A stretch of DNA of 64,000 bases from Anseranas semipalmata (Eukaryota > Chordata > Aves > Anseriformes > Anseranatidae): assembly GCA_013399115.1 (NCBI GenBank), contig VXAA01006093.1, positions 740,637-804,636 on the forward strand, given 5' to 3'. Positions 1 through 11,545 of the stretch are shown here, one piece after another. How positions within the stretch are numbered: position 1 is the stretch's first letter; each line of letters starts with the position of its first letter. The notes below the pieces were generated by a model. That model ran no database searches, had not been told where the DNA came from, and worked only from the letters and a program-made list of their open reading frames with translations. Both the position numbers and the translations under genes were made by a program.

Positions 1-464
1 TGCAGTTTCATTTCAACTAACCAGGCATTTTGGGTAAGCTGACTAATTTTTGCCTAGATTTGTCTGGATTTGGCAGGTATCTGTAGGTGACAGACCTGCT
101 AGGTGGTAGTTCTGGCACAGAGCTCGAGGGAGGAGAAGCTGCACTGCTTAAGGTGACTTCCATCAGGTCCATCTGCCTGCAGCCTTTAGTTTTCAAGTTG
201 AAGTTGCCCAGTTGCCTGTATTGTCTAACAAAGGAGGCCCTGACTCTACTTTAAGCACAGACCTTGCTTTTTGATTAGACAAGGATACCTTAGAGCCACA
301 GTGCAGGCTCCCTCAGTGGGCTAACATCTGGATAGGTTGCCCACAGACTAACTGGCAGGCAGCTCCATGGCAAAGGAGAATGTGTTTGTGGCCACTGACC
401 GCTCAGTCCTATTAGTGCAGACAACCAACAGACTTCTTGAGAACAACACATATGATCAGGCATA
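1..464. other. flank downstream of ADGRA1, no feature seen
   Basis: No exon, RNA gene or repeat is recognised. Only short ORFs are present. Confidence 0.4.
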
Positions 465-481
465 ATGTGCAAAAATGTATG

Positions 482-487
482 CTTTAT
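482..487 (-). terminator. candidate distal poly(A) signal AATAAA
   Basis: Perfect AATAAA on the minus strand, with GT-rich sequence 20-40 nt further on. It is the farthest downstream of several candidates after the ADGRA1 stop. Use is inferred, not shown. Confidence 0.3.
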
Positions 488-2398
488 TTTTACACCAAAA
501 TTCTCTATATGAGGCTGGGTACAAATTCTTCTTGTAAACTGTCTCTGTGACTTAAAATGGAGTCACTTAGATGATCTGAAATTTGGTCATGAAAACAGGA
601 ATTTCTATATGCAGAGAAGAACACTGCATACAGCATCAGAGCATATTTTTATCCTGGCAGTACTGTAATAACGACCCTTTAGATTTCTGTTGATTGCATT
701 GTTCTCCAAAAATTATCTTTTTTTGGATGAAATTTCTCTTGCTTGATCTCAGACAAAGTGAACAGTAAAAATCTGTTCAATCATTTTTATGTCATCAATG
801 AATCACCAAAACTAGCACTGACGTTGAAGCATGTTACATGTTTATATCCATAAGGAATTTACTAGGACAATATATCTCTTAAACTCCTGTTATTTCATTG
901 ACTTTATTTTTAAAGAAAGAAAGAGTAGTAATGGTTCACTGACTATAATTGACCAAAAACCCACATAAAACAAAGCCAGACTCCCAAAGCATTGCAATTA
1001 TCTCATTTATCGTACGGAAAAAAAAAGTCAAAAGCACAAAAAGCATTTTGGTCAAATTTGATGTTACAAAACATTTTTATATTTATTTAATATCATGTCT
1101 TCTACTCTGTAGTTATACTGTATATTTTCTGAAAAAATAATATGCAAACAGATTATTGCATAACACATTTCTTCCAAATTAGCCCAGAAATATTCACTAA
1201 ATTGATTTTTTAACACATAAGAAAAGTGTTTTAATATTTTACGTTTAAATTCCAGAGAGTTTTATCACATAAGATATTCTGTGGAAAGCAGCACCTATTT
1301 ACTTCTTTGTAAGCCATTATGAAGATCGAACAAGCCTCTTAGACAAAATAACAGAAGTGATTAAAACACAAGCTGAATAAAGAAGCTCACTGAGTGGGTT
1401 CTTGCAGAGTGAGTATTTCACTTGGCTGTGTGTGTGGAACATTTTGCATAATGGTCTACAGACCTCCTAGGATTTTGCTAGTACAGAATATACATACACA
1501 TAGTGCTGAGACACAGAGAAGTGGTATTTCACATTATGTCTATGCTTGTTTAGGACTCACTGTCTATGTGTAACAAGTAATATGAAAAGAAAATAATTAT
1601 TAAACAAAATATTTAATTATGCAAACAAAGAAAAATATTGTATTTTAGTTTAGAGACAGTTCAAGCATATACAGCATATACATAATAAAGCTCAGGCGTT
1701 TCTTTTTTTTTTATTTCTTTTTTGTATTAGCTAAAGAAGCAGTCATGAAACTGTTGTATATTGGCTTAAAACTCAACAACCACCTAGTGCATTCTTCTTG
1801 CTCACCTTTTAAAAATACACAATCTGAGATGGATACATTGCACTGCTGGAGTTTACAATATATATTTCAAATTTACAAAAATACAGAAAAACAAGATTTC
1901 TTGCACTCAGATACTGAGCATTAACCCTTTGAGTACTAATTCCCACCTGCAACACTGCAGAACACATTCATCTGACTTACATGTTTTTATAACATTCTAA
2001 CAATTATAATTGTCATCTTTATGTACACTATTAGGAAATGCATTCCTACATATTAAAAAAAAAAAAAAAAGGTAGAGACTAACAAACTGCTAATAATATA
2101 AAAATAATGGGTTGAAGTATGTGAAGATTTCTGCAAAATATACACAGAGAATCACAGATTGATGATCTCTCTAGGGATTTTTCTATTTCCTCTCTGAAGC
2201 AATGTAACAATTATCTAAGCCCATGTTAAGACACGACAGCAAACTTTCGCATGTGGCCATACAGAATTGTGCTTTTTCTCTTATTTATGGATGCACTGCT
2301 CACTTTAAACTGTAGATATTTCTCTCTCAGCTCTATGCTCCTATTCACTTTATGTGATCCATTATTATTCTGCACCATTCCTATCTGAAAAAAGCGGT

Positions 2399-2404
2399 TT
2401 TATT
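2399..2404 (-). terminator. candidate proximal poly(A) signal AATAAA
   Basis: Perfect minus-strand AATAAA about 1.47 kb after the ADGRA1 stop codon. It is the first canonical hexamer I find after the stop, so a shorter 3' UTR could end just below 2399. Confidence 0.25.
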
Positions 2405-3870
2405 TCATGTAAGGATCATTATGATGCAGTTCTGTACTGTGAGTTGATGCTTTGTGTCCAGATGTTCATGGAAACATGAAAAAATTTCCTGCCATAGCAG
2501 GCCTTGTTAAGCCTTGTTAATAGAGAATGTTACTGACCCTGGGATGCCCTACAATTCAGCAGAAATCATGAACATAGAGAATGTCTCTGAAGGTCAAATT
2601 TGCATTAAAGAATGAAGACAATCTGAAATTTGCTGGGAGAGGAAATGGATTTTCAGACAGCAAGAGGTGAAATTAAGAAATGGACTCTAAGAAAAGTGTG
2701 GTTTTGGAAAATGACTGAGCTTTCTCTTTCCTGACAACTCTGGACTACATTGATCATGTAACTAAATAGACAGTATCGTATATTACAGCATCTCTGAACT
2801 AGAGTAAGCTATTTTTAAGAAAATAACTGTAGTCCTCAAAGAGTTAATGATAAAACTGCTCTACCTTAACAGATGTGGAAAGGTTATTGTGAAACAGCTT
2901 ACAGATTTGTTCAAAAGGCATACTTTACAAAGAAGTGTAAAACTTGTTGAGACGATTGCTATTACACTGCACAGTGTCACATACAATGAGTAGTGCATGC
3001 TCTGTAAAGACATTAGAGTGGACCCTTATCAAAGCTATCATATAACCTTATACAAAGGATTGTGCCACTTAAACTAGTGCAGAGTGATTTTTTTTCTGTA
3101 GATTTATAATGCTCTAGATTAATATCAATAGGGTTTTTCACAGCCTTGTACAACACTTTTTTTTTTGTTCTTTTTTTAACACATGTAACACTATAAAACA
3201 GCAAATGGTATATCCTGACATATGTCATGCAAAATACAACCAATACAGCACCATAGATGTAACAGAGACATTACCTAGCACTTTTCTCCAACAAGAAAAA
3301 GGACATAACAGAGACTGTACATTACACGACTTTACAGGCCATATGCTACAGAAGATCGTTAGAGGCAGTATCACTTTTGTAGATCTAAAAAGCTGTAATT
3401 TTATAAAATCCTGTTTATCATTTCTACCATAGTCACTTCTGATTAAAATCCATGGCACAGTAATAATATTTTGCTACAAAAATAAATAAGTAAAAGTTTA
3501 AGATGCTGATATGCTTATAAAAAGTGTCTGAAGTTACTACAGAACAGAAGTGAAAATAATGAATGCAAATGATGTATTTCTAAAGAAATGTTCTGTGTAA
3601 CAAAAGGATATTGCCTCTCATATTCAGTTGTCTAGACTTCATTTTCTAATTATCTTTCAGAATAACTTTATAACTTTTAAAAATAACTTTACTTTTAAAA
3701 CTCACTATCTCTCTCTTTTAGACTCTTATTAGGAAAATGGAAATAAAGATGGAAAAGCTGTACAATTTGCTGATGACCTACACAAATATGTAATCTCATT
3801 TAGTTTAGAATAAAAGCAAAGATAAGGATGGTTTAGGTGGAAAAAAAAAGACATTATGATGGCCCATGAA

Positions 3871-5092
3871 CTACACAGTAGTTTCATTTTTCCAAGGGCC
3901 AGTTTTGATATTTCCTGTACTATCTGAGCTGTATATCATGGCTTCGTGCACGTTTCCCTTGAGAATTCCGTTGTGATTCGTCGTATTAAATGGCAATGAC
4001 TGTGTCCGTGGGTGCATTTCAAAATGAGCTGGATGGTGCACAGTGTCACTTTCTGGCATTTTAGCACAACTATATATTACAGTACTTGCATCGCTACTTT
4101 CGGGCTGGTTGACAGTGGGATATGGATCACTTTTCGAGCAGCAGGCCCGTCTGTGACCTGACTGGCTATCATGCGTACTGTGGGGACTGTCTGTATGTGA
4201 ACTATGGATGCTGCCATCAATACTTGAAGGAATGTGGTAGGCATATTCTCTTTCACCTGCAGATCTATGCCGACTGAAATAACGTGGCTTAGTTCTGCTT
4301 TTCAGACATCTATGTATGTGCATATTGGGTCTGAAGCTTCCCTCATCGTGGACATGAATATGAGCTTCATCATCAAGTAGCTGATCACAGTGCATTTTTG
4401 CACAACACGGTGTCACAGGAGAAAGGCAGTTAACGTGATTTTGAACTGCTTGTAGGTTAGTGAGTTTGCAGTGGCTAGCAGCTGGATGATTAAACACAGC
4501 TGATTTGTTGGGACATGGTGATTCCTGAAGACAAGGTGCATGAACTTGAGTGTCCCCATTGACATTAACCTTTGGGCGCACATTAACTTGGACGGAATAG
4601 GTATTTCTTCTAGATGGGCAACAGGACCACCAGCAATGCCACACATCATCTCGCTTTGCACAGTGATGGATCAGGATGAAAAGCCCCAAGGTCACACAGA
4701 AGGCTCCATAAAGACAGCTAAATATCATATCCAAGAAATGACCTTGAGATACTGCAAGTGCTCCAAAGGTCCAAGTGGCAGTAAACAGGAACAAAGTGAA
4801 GGCTGCAGCTCGAAGCTGGGCCTTAAATGAATGCTCATTTTCCAATAAGGAAGAAGAAATCATGGAGCAGGCTGCCTGGGGAACAGACACAGAGTCTGTA
4901 ATATGACCATGGCCCACCTCAGTACTTGGTATTCTCTGCGGATCTTCTGTCCTTTGCTTTAACTCATACTTGCGTTCTGGATGGCGCTTCAGTTGAACGT
5001 ATGTGCAGAGAAAGTAAACACAGGTAACTAGCACAATGAATGCTACTGGCCCATAAAAAGCACCAAGACTAGGCTCCCATGCCATCCAGCAA
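3871..5092 (-). CDS. ADGRA1: ADGRA1 last coding exon: TM5-TM7 and cytoplasmic tail
   Basis: 1222 coding nt ending at a TAG stop (3873-3871). The acceptor TTTTTGTTGTTTCCAG lies just above 5092. One base completes Tyr304, then C305-W306 leads into [12 protein letters not shown]. Approximate segments are TM5 313-335, TM6 397-419, TM7 423-447 and a cytoplasmic tail 448-710. Cys305 is the expected ECL2 disulfide partner of Cys221. The membrane-proximal tail has [10 protein letters not shown] and a CWWSCC cluster, which could be palmitoylated (inference). Mid-tail is rich in Cys and His (CCAKMHC, HIHVH, MHIHRC). The last residues, [13 protein letters not shown], end in the class I PDZ-binding motif TTV; related ADGRA2/ADGRA3 tails bind DLG-type scaffolds. 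Met307 is internal to this exon and is not the true start of the protein. Confidence 0.97.
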
Positions 5093-8000
5093 CTGGAAAC
5101 AACAAAAAGAGAGAGTCAAGAACATGTTATAGCTCACTTTAAATGTAATGGACAACAGATTGAAGTGAAACTGGGCTTTCTTATATGTCTTGTATGTCCC
5201 AACAGTGTCTCAGAAGTTTGGATAGGTTTGTTGTGATGAACAGGAGCGTGTCTTTAATATCAATTAATCTGCGACATTGCTTTCCTATTTTTTAATAGAA
5301 TAAAATGTCTGGTATAACTTAGAGCATATTAAAGCAGAAACTTACCAAGAAATCTAGGTCAGTTTAGCATCTAGAATTCCACTGAAGTTTAAGACCATTT
5401 ATGTCAACCCTTTCTCCACTATTAATAATGTCAGCTCTAATACTTTGATTAAAAAGCAAATGAGGCATAGTTTATACAATCTGTGTGAGCAATAGAAATG
5501 TACAGATTTCAATGGTTTCTGTCAATGAACATTGATACAAACTCTTAAGCTTGAAGATTGTTCTTATGGAATTTTCTTGTTGCCGAAGTAGAGTACTACT
5601 ACTACTCAGTAGGCTGAGTAACAAGAAGAGACTGAAAAAAGAGTTCTAGCTGAACAGAGTCACCAGTTTCCAAAGTGAGCAGACCCAAAAGATATATGGC
5701 ACTTCTGGGTTCTCAACACTTTCTGAAATTCCTGGCAGTTAATTTATATCAATTTGAATGCCATCAGAAAAATTAGGGTAATTGACAGTCTCTTTGTGAT
5801 ACACTGGTAGCATTATTGTAGCATGGATTATTATTTGCTAGGCTTTAAATAATATAAATATGACTGTTTCAGAGCAGCTTAAAATAGTTCTCAGCCAGTA
5901 TGAGCTGAATAAGCCTCAGTCAGCTGCATAATTTAGCATCAGTTTAACAGGACAGTCCTGAGGATGAATGACCTGATAAAGTAAATGTGGGAGAAGAAAG
6001 CACTTCTGGCTATAGAAATCCTACATTGACTTTGGGAGAATTTGGTTTGGGGATGGGGGAAGAACAAGTATTTGCCTAGTTTTTACTCTTCTCTATGATC
6101 TGCTTTTAGCCATTGTTACAGCCAGGCTACTGAGCTGGTGGTATAAGCTAGCACAGCTGTTATTAGGTTCTTATACTCTAAATATTGCATGGATTGCTGG
6201 AAATAGAAATAAGTTACTTTATTTGTTGGGCTACAACAAGAAGTAATGAGCTCAAACTTAGCATAAAAAGATTAAATTTTTTTAAATTTTCAAAAAGTTT
6301 TCTAGATGTTAGGATAACTAGGATAATAAGCTGTTGGAATAAAGTGTGGTGTATCCATTATTAGAGCATTTAAAACACCTCAGATAAATAACTGTCAGCA
6401 ATGGTTTGAATATAGCTAATTTTCCACTGGGTCAGAAGGACAGACGAGGTGATCTGTCATGATCTGTTCCAGCTCTAGAAGTGACACTGTGTGATGCTTC
6501 ATACTCATTTAGGCATATGTGATTGGTTGCAGTCCCTCCAATACAGTGAGAAACCTTCTGATATCCCATCCTTGTCAAGCCAGGAATCATCTACCACTTA
6601 CTATAAAAAGAGCAGAATGAATTTGTCTCCCAGGCTGACAACCACTCAGCTAAAAAAGATGCAGTCCCACTGGGTATTCATCATGAGAAACTGCAGCATA
6701 CTTTTTTTTTTTTTTTTTAATCTGAACCTTAAACAAAAACATACACCCATTTATTAATGAACTTAGAAACACTCCAAGGAGTATATATTTTGTTGTCAGA
6801 CACGCACATGAAAAGATTTCATGAAAAATATCTGTGTAAAGATAGGTAAGTTACCACCTTTATTTAATTGGATAAGCATACAGCACAAAGCTACATAAAT
6901 ACTTGAAGTACTTTTGAATGCTGCATATTTGATGCAAAGTGGAAAATGGAAAGCTCCCCAGTGGAACAGTCTCTTGGGATGCTCTTATTTCAAGTGGAAT
7001 CTGATTGTGGATCACTTCAAAAATCAGTTCCGTAAAAAAAAAAATTCAAGTTTGTGCATCTACATTTTTCTGCGCTAATACTATTAAAAATAAATAAGGT
7101 ATATAACTCACTATGCTGTTGTTGAATTACATGCTTTTTACTCAATTTTAAAACCATCCCTCACCTGTGCCCTGTTTTCAGTACAGACTGTGGTACCAGG
7201 TATTGATTGGCTATGATTAACATGATTAAAGAAGTATAACTTCTGTAACCGTGCCAAAACCAAAAATGTCTCACACATTTATGAACATAAATGAGTCTTT
7301 TAATATACTGTTGATTATAAGTGATTGTCTAATTGGTTAAGTTTGAATAAATATATGAATATGAGTTGGGCCCTAGGCAAAGCAAACAGTTAGCTGCGAT
7401 ATGTACTAATTTCTTACCAGAACTTAAATTTCTATTACCTATAAAAACGCTTTTAAGGAGCCAAATGCTCACTTACAAACCATTCTGCTTCAATTTTCAC
7501 TTTTCTTACCCAGAACATAACTAGTTTCAAATGCATTACAATAGATGCTCAAAGCAGTAACTAAAAGTAACATCCTCCAGAGTACTAGCAACAAGGTGCT
7601 GGCAGAGTACTAATAGATCCATATATCCATTAGTGTGTCATTCATTGCCATATTGATCATTACATGACATCTATTTAACTTTACAGTCTGATTTACTTTC
7701 TGCCATGTTTTTATGGACAGGCTTATTGTTCTTCGTTGATATCTCATGTTTCATGCCAAGAATTAATAACAACATGATGCCTGGAAACCTTGCAGAGGTA
7801 CACTGAACACTAGTACACATGCTAGTACACAAGAGGGCTATGTCATGACTGCAAGACATTGTGACTAGAAAATTTCCATATGGTGAAAATCCAAAATCAT
7901 TGTTTTTTGGGGTGGGGGGGCATGGAATGTTTACTTACCCTTTTCTTCACATAATTATTTGTAACTTACTTCAAATAAGTTACTTGGAGAATATCAATTC

Positions 8001-8350
8001 AAGGTAGATAACTTAATGAATTAAAAGTATTTAATTAACTAATGGTCTCATTAAATATGACAGCCGTTAGGTATTTTATAATATCCTTTCACTTATTCAG
8101 GTGTAAATGAGAGGTGATTCTATAAATGAGAAGTGGTTCTATTGACCATAATGGAGTCAAATTGGTGGAGGTGAAGCAGCAAGCCTCAGATTAAGACATT
8201 GCTCTTTCATAGCTATTAACCCATAAAATTTCATATTAAATGTCATCCCAAATGGCATGTCTGTACCCTTTATGAAGTCAGTTGCATTTATCAGCAGAAG
8301 AATAAAAAAATGTTTTTCTTAAAAGTTTTATTATAATAGTTTATACTTAC
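5093..8350 (-). other. ADGRA1: ADGRA1 intron between TM4 exon and last exon (3258 bp)
   Basis: Bounded by GTAAGTAT at 8350 and TTTCCAG above 5092. It is AT-rich with poly-T at about 6702-6718 and a G-run at about 7908-7921. A possible very old CR1 3' scrap lies near 6440-6480 (too weak to call). Otherwise nothing is recognised. Confidence 0.85.
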
Positions 8351-8446
8351 TACGGTGCATTGCCTTCAATCCCATAATTATTGATATTGGTTGCTGCTGT
8401 AATGCCACATATAATAAAAGGAACTCCACCACTAATCAGATAAAAT
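8351..8446 (-). CDS. ADGRA1: ADGRA1 exon encoding TM4 and ECL2
   Basis: A 96-nt exon (completing Arg272, residues 273-303, and two bases of Tyr304). The acceptor is ATCTCTCAACAG and the donor is GTAAGTAT at 8350 downwards. The product is [18 protein letters not shown] (TM4) followed by [14 protein letters not shown], the start of extracellular loop 2. The junction codon TA|T gives Tyr304, directly before Cys305 in the next exon. Length and phase fit exactly between the TM3 exon and the last exon. Confidence 0.94.
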
Positions 8447-10810
8447 CTGTTGAGAGATAATAACTGATATTTTAATTTGCCTGACTTATTGAACAGTTGA
8501 ACAGTTCTTTTTAAACAATTGTTATTTCATGAAGTTTTTTGAGTGTACAATATTGCCTGAAACATTAAAGATGTCCCTAAAACGAGAAAAGCAAACCTGA
8601 AGTATTATCACAATAAACACTGCACTTTATAAAACAAACAACAGAGCTTAATATTTGATATTTAAATGGACCAACTTTTCACAATGTCTTGACTCATTAG
8701 TAAATCCTTAGTAAATGTAGTTACTATTGCAGTCATATGAAGAACAAAACCTTGTCTAATGAAAGAACCCACATCTCAAATAAAAATACTTCTTTCACTT
8801 ACCTATGTATTTGTATTTAATAGTTATTAAATATGTAAGTATTATATATGAAAAATATTCAGACAACTGTTTGCATTTTAACCTGAAAATTTTCCGAGTG
8901 GAATTCAGTAAATTCACAGAAACAGTTTCCTAACTCCTGGATGACAGATGAAATGGAGTTGAATTAGGCAAAGGGGGAAGGGGCAATCCACTTGACAAAT
9001 ATATATTTTTTTCTGAACAGAGGAGTAATCTGGAACACTCAGGAGGATTAAATATCGCTTTGCATATACCACACTTCTGTTCACTCATTAAATACCTGGT
9101 CTTGCAAATGCATTAAAATGTGAGGGCCTCTAAGACTTCAGCAAGATCTCATAAATATCCCAGAGTGTTAATCTATGTGTTAATCTTTCTTTAAAGACTT
9201 GTATTTGAAGACTGAAAGCACACAGTTTCATACCCCTTTAACTGGTTAAATGCCACTGAACTACTTGGAAGCAGCAGTCATCCCAATGTATCATCATTAG
9301 GCTTACATTAAAGTCGTAGCGGATGCCTCATTGAAGTTAGCATCCTGCATTCCTATGTCCAAATGCAGCAAAATATATCATCATCACATTTTCCACTTAC
9401 ATAAGCAAAGCACAAAATTACACATGGAGCACAGCACTTCAACCGCTGTGGTCTCTGAGGTGGAGAGCACTGGCTCCGGCACTTGTAAGGCTACAGCTGG
9501 AAGGAATGCTGCTCAGTGACAACAGAGAAAATGTTTCGCTGCACCTAGAAGCTCAGCTGGTTCTCTGAACATCCCTATTCATTTTCTATTTCAATCTATG
9601 CTCTTCTCTCGGTAGAAAATTAGTTTCTTTCCAAGCCACTCCTCTGCTGTGGGAAACATTAGGCAGGGATGCAAACACTTCCCAATCACTGCTATTACAT
9701 TGTTCAAAAGGACTAAGAAGAACCTGATGGCATATGGAACACATTCTGTCCAGAATCTGGCCACTAGTTTTCTAAAACATGATACAAAATTTAGGAAATT
9801 TTTCAGTCATTGCAAGGCAGGATTTTTACAGAAACAGAGACATAGTAAGTTTGACCGTTTAAGCCAAACCCAGAGTTATTGTCAAAAATTTCTTAACTTC
9901 TTTCCCCCATCTCCTTGTGAAGTAGAAGCCAGGTCTCAGAAAAATTCACATTAACATTTGCAGTCAATCTTTGTCCTAATGATCTAAGCTGTAAACAGAG
10001 CAGAGAAAATCATCCTCAACATTCATCAAAAAGCCTTTCAGTTTTTATAACTTCAAAGTCATTGAATATATACATTTTCTTCAAATTTGGCTTATTCTGT
10101 AGAGCTCAACAAATTCCAATGAACAAGCTGCATCCTTACAAAATCCATTCATTCACTGCATTATAATGATTGTGAGTATCTTTTGACTTGAGCATATTGA
10201 ATAAGCTAGCTTAATAGCTTATTATTATTTTTAACAAAGACATGTTCAATGACATTTTTTGAAACTTCAGGAAATGACTAGGGTAAGCAATGAGGCATAG
10301 AAAATTTAATCCCAATTTGTCTAAGAAATAGTAAAGAGCAGAAAACCAGTATAGAAGCAAGTATAGGAAACTGCACTTCAAACTCATCTGAAGTGATTAC
10401 ACCATAGAATTTACCTACAATGCAATCTATAATTTCATTTTTTGCAGTGCAGCCACGTTTTACAAATTGGATACACACATTTAAATCATATCATTATTTA
10501 AAGTCTCATACAAGCTTGTATTTGGGTGTTAGATAACCTACTTCATATCTCACACTTTCAGCAGGCTGCTGTACACGACAACAGTACCATCAGATGTTCT
10601 GGAAGCACTTAGCTACACAGTGCTTCAGAAACATGGCAAAATCTAGCCAAACTCCTGTCCTGTCTCGCTAAGAGACAGGCTAAGAGAAAGAAAGTACATT
10701 CTAGAAATGACATAAGGTGAAGTCAAATGCTTTCAGAGCACCCAAGATACATTGTACTTGATAGCCAGCACAGTGCACTGCCTGCCCTGTCTCACTGAAA
10801 AAAAAAAAAA

Positions 10811-10811
10811 N
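10811..10811. other. single N inside a poly-A run
   Basis: The N interrupts an A-homopolymer at about 10798-10820, consistent with uncertain run length. Confidence 0.9.
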
Positions 10812-11429
10812 AAAAAAAAAGTAAAATAGCAAATAGAAATGACATTGTGTACAAATCATTCTTCATCGGTGGATTTGGGATTCTTGAAGGGTGAAGGGAA
10901 AAAAATAAAACCTGCCAAATAGAAGAGAAGTGAACAAGAAGAATGGGGTTAAAATAGAGCAAACAGAAAATATAAAGAAATAGAAGTTAAATTTTAAGAG
11001 TAGGGGCTCACACTCTTGCCTATTTGCATGAGCTCATGGATACCCTAAACAGTATGTAAAGGAGAAAGGATCATAATGAAAAGTCACCAATGAGAAGAAA
11101 CATTGTTTATGAAAATCCATTATAGATGTTAGTTGTGAGGAAGTTTATTTTATATTTTAAATAAAGAAATTTAGACCAGTATAAATGCAATCTAACTAAT
11201 GCAATCATTAGTTTTTATCAATTTATTCTTTTACACCCAGATGAGATGATTAGTGCAAGAAAAAGATGAAGTAAAATGGATAAGGCATGAATAAAAAGTG
11301 AAGAAAACATAGATACTAAGTAGCTGGGGTTCATTCTTGTAGAGAACCTTTTATCTAAAAGAATCAAACTTTTAGATAAAAAAGCTTTATAACAATAATT
11401 AATGTAGCCTTACAGCCACCTGTGTGGCT

Positions 11430-11545
11430 AATAAACATTATTTTCCCTGTTGTATAGATGAGAAAACAAGGAAGGAGAGATTAAGTGTTCAAGGTCATGC
11501 AGAAAACCTGTTTCAGAATGAGACTCCTTAATTCCTATCCTATGT
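11430..11545 (+). mobile_element. MIR-like ancient SINE relic
   Basis: The order of words resembles the MIR/CORE-SINE consensus as I remember it: ATTATTTTCCCTGTTGTATA, GATGAGAAAACAAGGAAGGA, GAGATTAAGTGTTCAAGGTC, ATGCAGAAAACC. MIRs are rare and heavily diverged in birds. Confidence 0.65.

Larger units (their letters stand above)
465..3870 (-). other. ADGRA1: probable ADGRA1 3' UTR, end uncertain
   Basis: The AU-rich stretch downstream of the stop has no convincing ORF and no repeat that I recognise, as expected for a long neuronal 3' UTR. Minus-strand AATAAA hexamers (TTTATT on the given strand) occur near 2399, 1709, 1081, 904 and 482. The most distal, at about 487-482, is followed by GT-rich sequence around 445-465, so a 3' end near 465 is plausible. 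A shorter UTR using an inner signal is equally possible. The sequence fixes the candidate signals, not which is used. Confidence 0.4.

Noticed and set aside
4540..4830. 96-codon + strand ORF
   Set aside because: It lies wholly antisense to the ADGRA1 last exon and reflects that exon's codon structure. No independent support.
3871..5085. Treating the 404-codon ORF starting at Met307 as a complete single-exon gene
   Set aside because: A consensus acceptor lies 7 bases upstream of the ATG, and the frame joins in phase with the TM4 exon. It is the last exon of a 7TM receptor, not a whole gene.
6440..6480. Possible CR1 3' scrap (GGTGATCTGTCATGATCTGT)
   Set aside because: Only about 40 bp of weak similarity, not enough to call.
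9649..9954. 101-codon + strand ORF
   Set aside because: Lys/Phe-rich composition typical of AT-rich sequence, no recognised motif.
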